A stretch of DNA of 64,000 nucleotides from positions 1 to 64,000 of the forward strand of contig NZ_JAECZB010000018.1 in assembly GCF_016056295.1 (NCBI RefSeq). The letters run 5' to 3'. Source of the stretch: Atlanticothrix silvestris CENA357 (GTDB lineage: Bacteria > Cyanobacteriota > Cyanobacteriia > Cyanobacteriales > Nostocaceae). The notes under the pieces are model-generated. The model saw nothing but the letters and a program-made list of their open reading frames with translations. It was not told the origin of the DNA and did no database searches. The translations under genes and the position numbers were made by a program. Each line of letters starts with the position of its first letter. Position 1 is the stretch's first letter. Shown piece by piece: positions 63,400 to 64,000 of this stretch.

Positions 63400-63990
63400 T
63401 TATTTTGCAGAACGGTCTATAAGTGCTAGCCAGAGACGGCGGTGTCCACCAGGGGCACTGTAAAACAGTAAATCTACAAGCAGTTTCAGCGCTAGGCGGG
63501 TAAGTAAATCTGTCGAGATTTGCTCGTCCTCTTCCATGCGCTCTTGGTAGATGTTGCAGAAAGCATCAATATAATCTCCAAGTAAAGCAGTTTGATGAGG
63601 TTCTCGATTATTTTCCGCCATTTGTTCTAACAGACCAACAGCACGGCGAATCAATTCTTGATGCTGTTTGGCGAGGTAGCAAATAATTAAAACAAGCGAT
63701 CGCGCTTCTTCGACATCTAGCTTTTTTCGCCCTCCTTGACCTTTACGTAAGGGATTTGATTGACGTAATCGCCATAGGGCTACCCGGTCTGGCACTCTTG
63801 ATTCTAAATTCAAATTAGTTGCCGCCGAGAGCATGGCCTCGGAACCAATGCCAGTTAAAGTTTCTAAAGCTAACAGCACTAAGTCTAATTGGGTTTTGAT
63901 ATTCTCCCATTGAACTGTGTTCGGGGCTGGAAGCTTGGTTAAATCCTCCCACTGGGAATTAGAAGTAGTTGAATTGGCGGCCAAGTGCAT
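63400..63990 (-). CDS. DUF3038-family cyanobacterial protein
   Basis: This 196-residue, mainly helical protein matches the DUF3038 pattern (WENIKTQLDLVLLALETLTGIGSEAML ... RVALWRLRQSNPLRKGQGGRKKLDVEEARSLVLI ... GGHRRLWLALIDR). It lies 35 nt upstream of the DUF4335 gene in the same orientation; the pair is conserved in cyanobacteria. Function is unknown and no enzymatic motif is seen. The start is near the right window edge, but an ATG and in-family N-terminus are present. Confidence 0.88.
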   Translation of the reverse strand: MHLAANSTTSNSQWEDLTKLPAPNTVQWENIKTQLDLVLLALETLTGIGSEAMLSAATNLNLESRVPDRVALWRLRQSNPLRKGQGGRKKLDVEEARSLVLIICYLAKQHQELIRRAVGLLEQMAENNREPHQTALLGDYIDAFCNIYQERMEEDEQISTDLLTRLALKLLVDLLFYSAPGGHRRLWLALIDRSAK

Positions 63991-64000
63991 AACTTTTAGC

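Overview
This window comes from a filamentous cyanobacterium, most probably of the order Nostocales. The octamer GCGATCGC (HIP1) occurs throughout. There are arrays of 7-bp short tandem repeats of the kind known from heterocyst-forming genomes. The gene set is also cyanobacterial: Ycf66, Ycf35 (DUF1257), a COP23-domain protein, Ftn2/ARC6, FtsH2, a PaO/Tic55-like Rieske oxygenase, and the DUF3038-DUF4335 pair. No ribosomal RNA, CRISPR array or prophage was seen. There is one tRNA gene, tRNA-Lys(UUU).

Layout. 1-1000: an IS630-type transposase running off the left edge, next to a probably truncated AlbA_2-domain gene. 1014-3692: acnB. 4653-11718: an accessory metabolic island with a cyclic amidohydrolase, an MDR reductase, two alpha/beta-hydrolase paralogues that lack catalytic Ser and His, a BKACE (DUF849) enzyme and a GFA-type zinc protein, all on the plus strand. 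A RidA-like gene and a broken HpcH/HpaI aldolase follow on the minus strand. 11760-15219: transposon debris and an 811-residue repeat protein of unknown function. 15220-19241: hisS, a lipocalin-like protein, a TPR protein and a VapBC toxin-antitoxin pair. 19710-33633: mostly housekeeping genes (ftsH2, ilvA, prmA, a Ser/Thr kinase, an MscS channel, a Rieske oxygenase, TerB-like, gnd, ycf66). 34673-43830: sdhA, two cell-wall proteins, wecB, a pilT paralogue and a KaiB-domain protein. 43935-46190: tRNA-Lys, an aldose epimerase and pdhA. 46972-57765: ftn2, a NUDIX hydrolase, a dipeptide epimerase with DUF1611, a divergent two-component pair, an M48 protease and COP23. 57919-63990: a broken UPF0175/DUF3368 toxin-antitoxin pair, the DUF2997-Ycf35-ferredoxin operon, a decayed Roc-COR-TIR gene, and DUF4335/DUF3038.

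How genes work together. acnB, sdhA, gnd, pdhA and ilvA belong to central carbon and amino-acid metabolism but are scattered. The plausible functional units are the amidohydrolase/BKACE island (4653-11718), VapBC, the divergent response regulator and CHASE3 kinase around a 24-bp palindrome, the overlapping dipeptide-epimerase/DUF1611 pair, and DUF2997-Ycf35-ferredoxin.

The best candidates for something undescribed are four. First, the island at 4.6-11.7 kb, where both hydrolase paralogues and the BKACE enzyme have lost expected catalytic residues. Second, the 811-residue protein with a duplicated N-terminal domain and seven 31-residue repeats. Third, a near-perfect 185-bp inverted repeat pair that brackets the KaiB-like gene, tRNA-Lys and the epimerase. 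Fourth, small non-autonomous elements with visible target duplications; one of these interrupts a TIR domain, and its in-silico removal restores the frame exactly. All assignments rest on reading the sequence and on recalled family knowledge; no database search was run.
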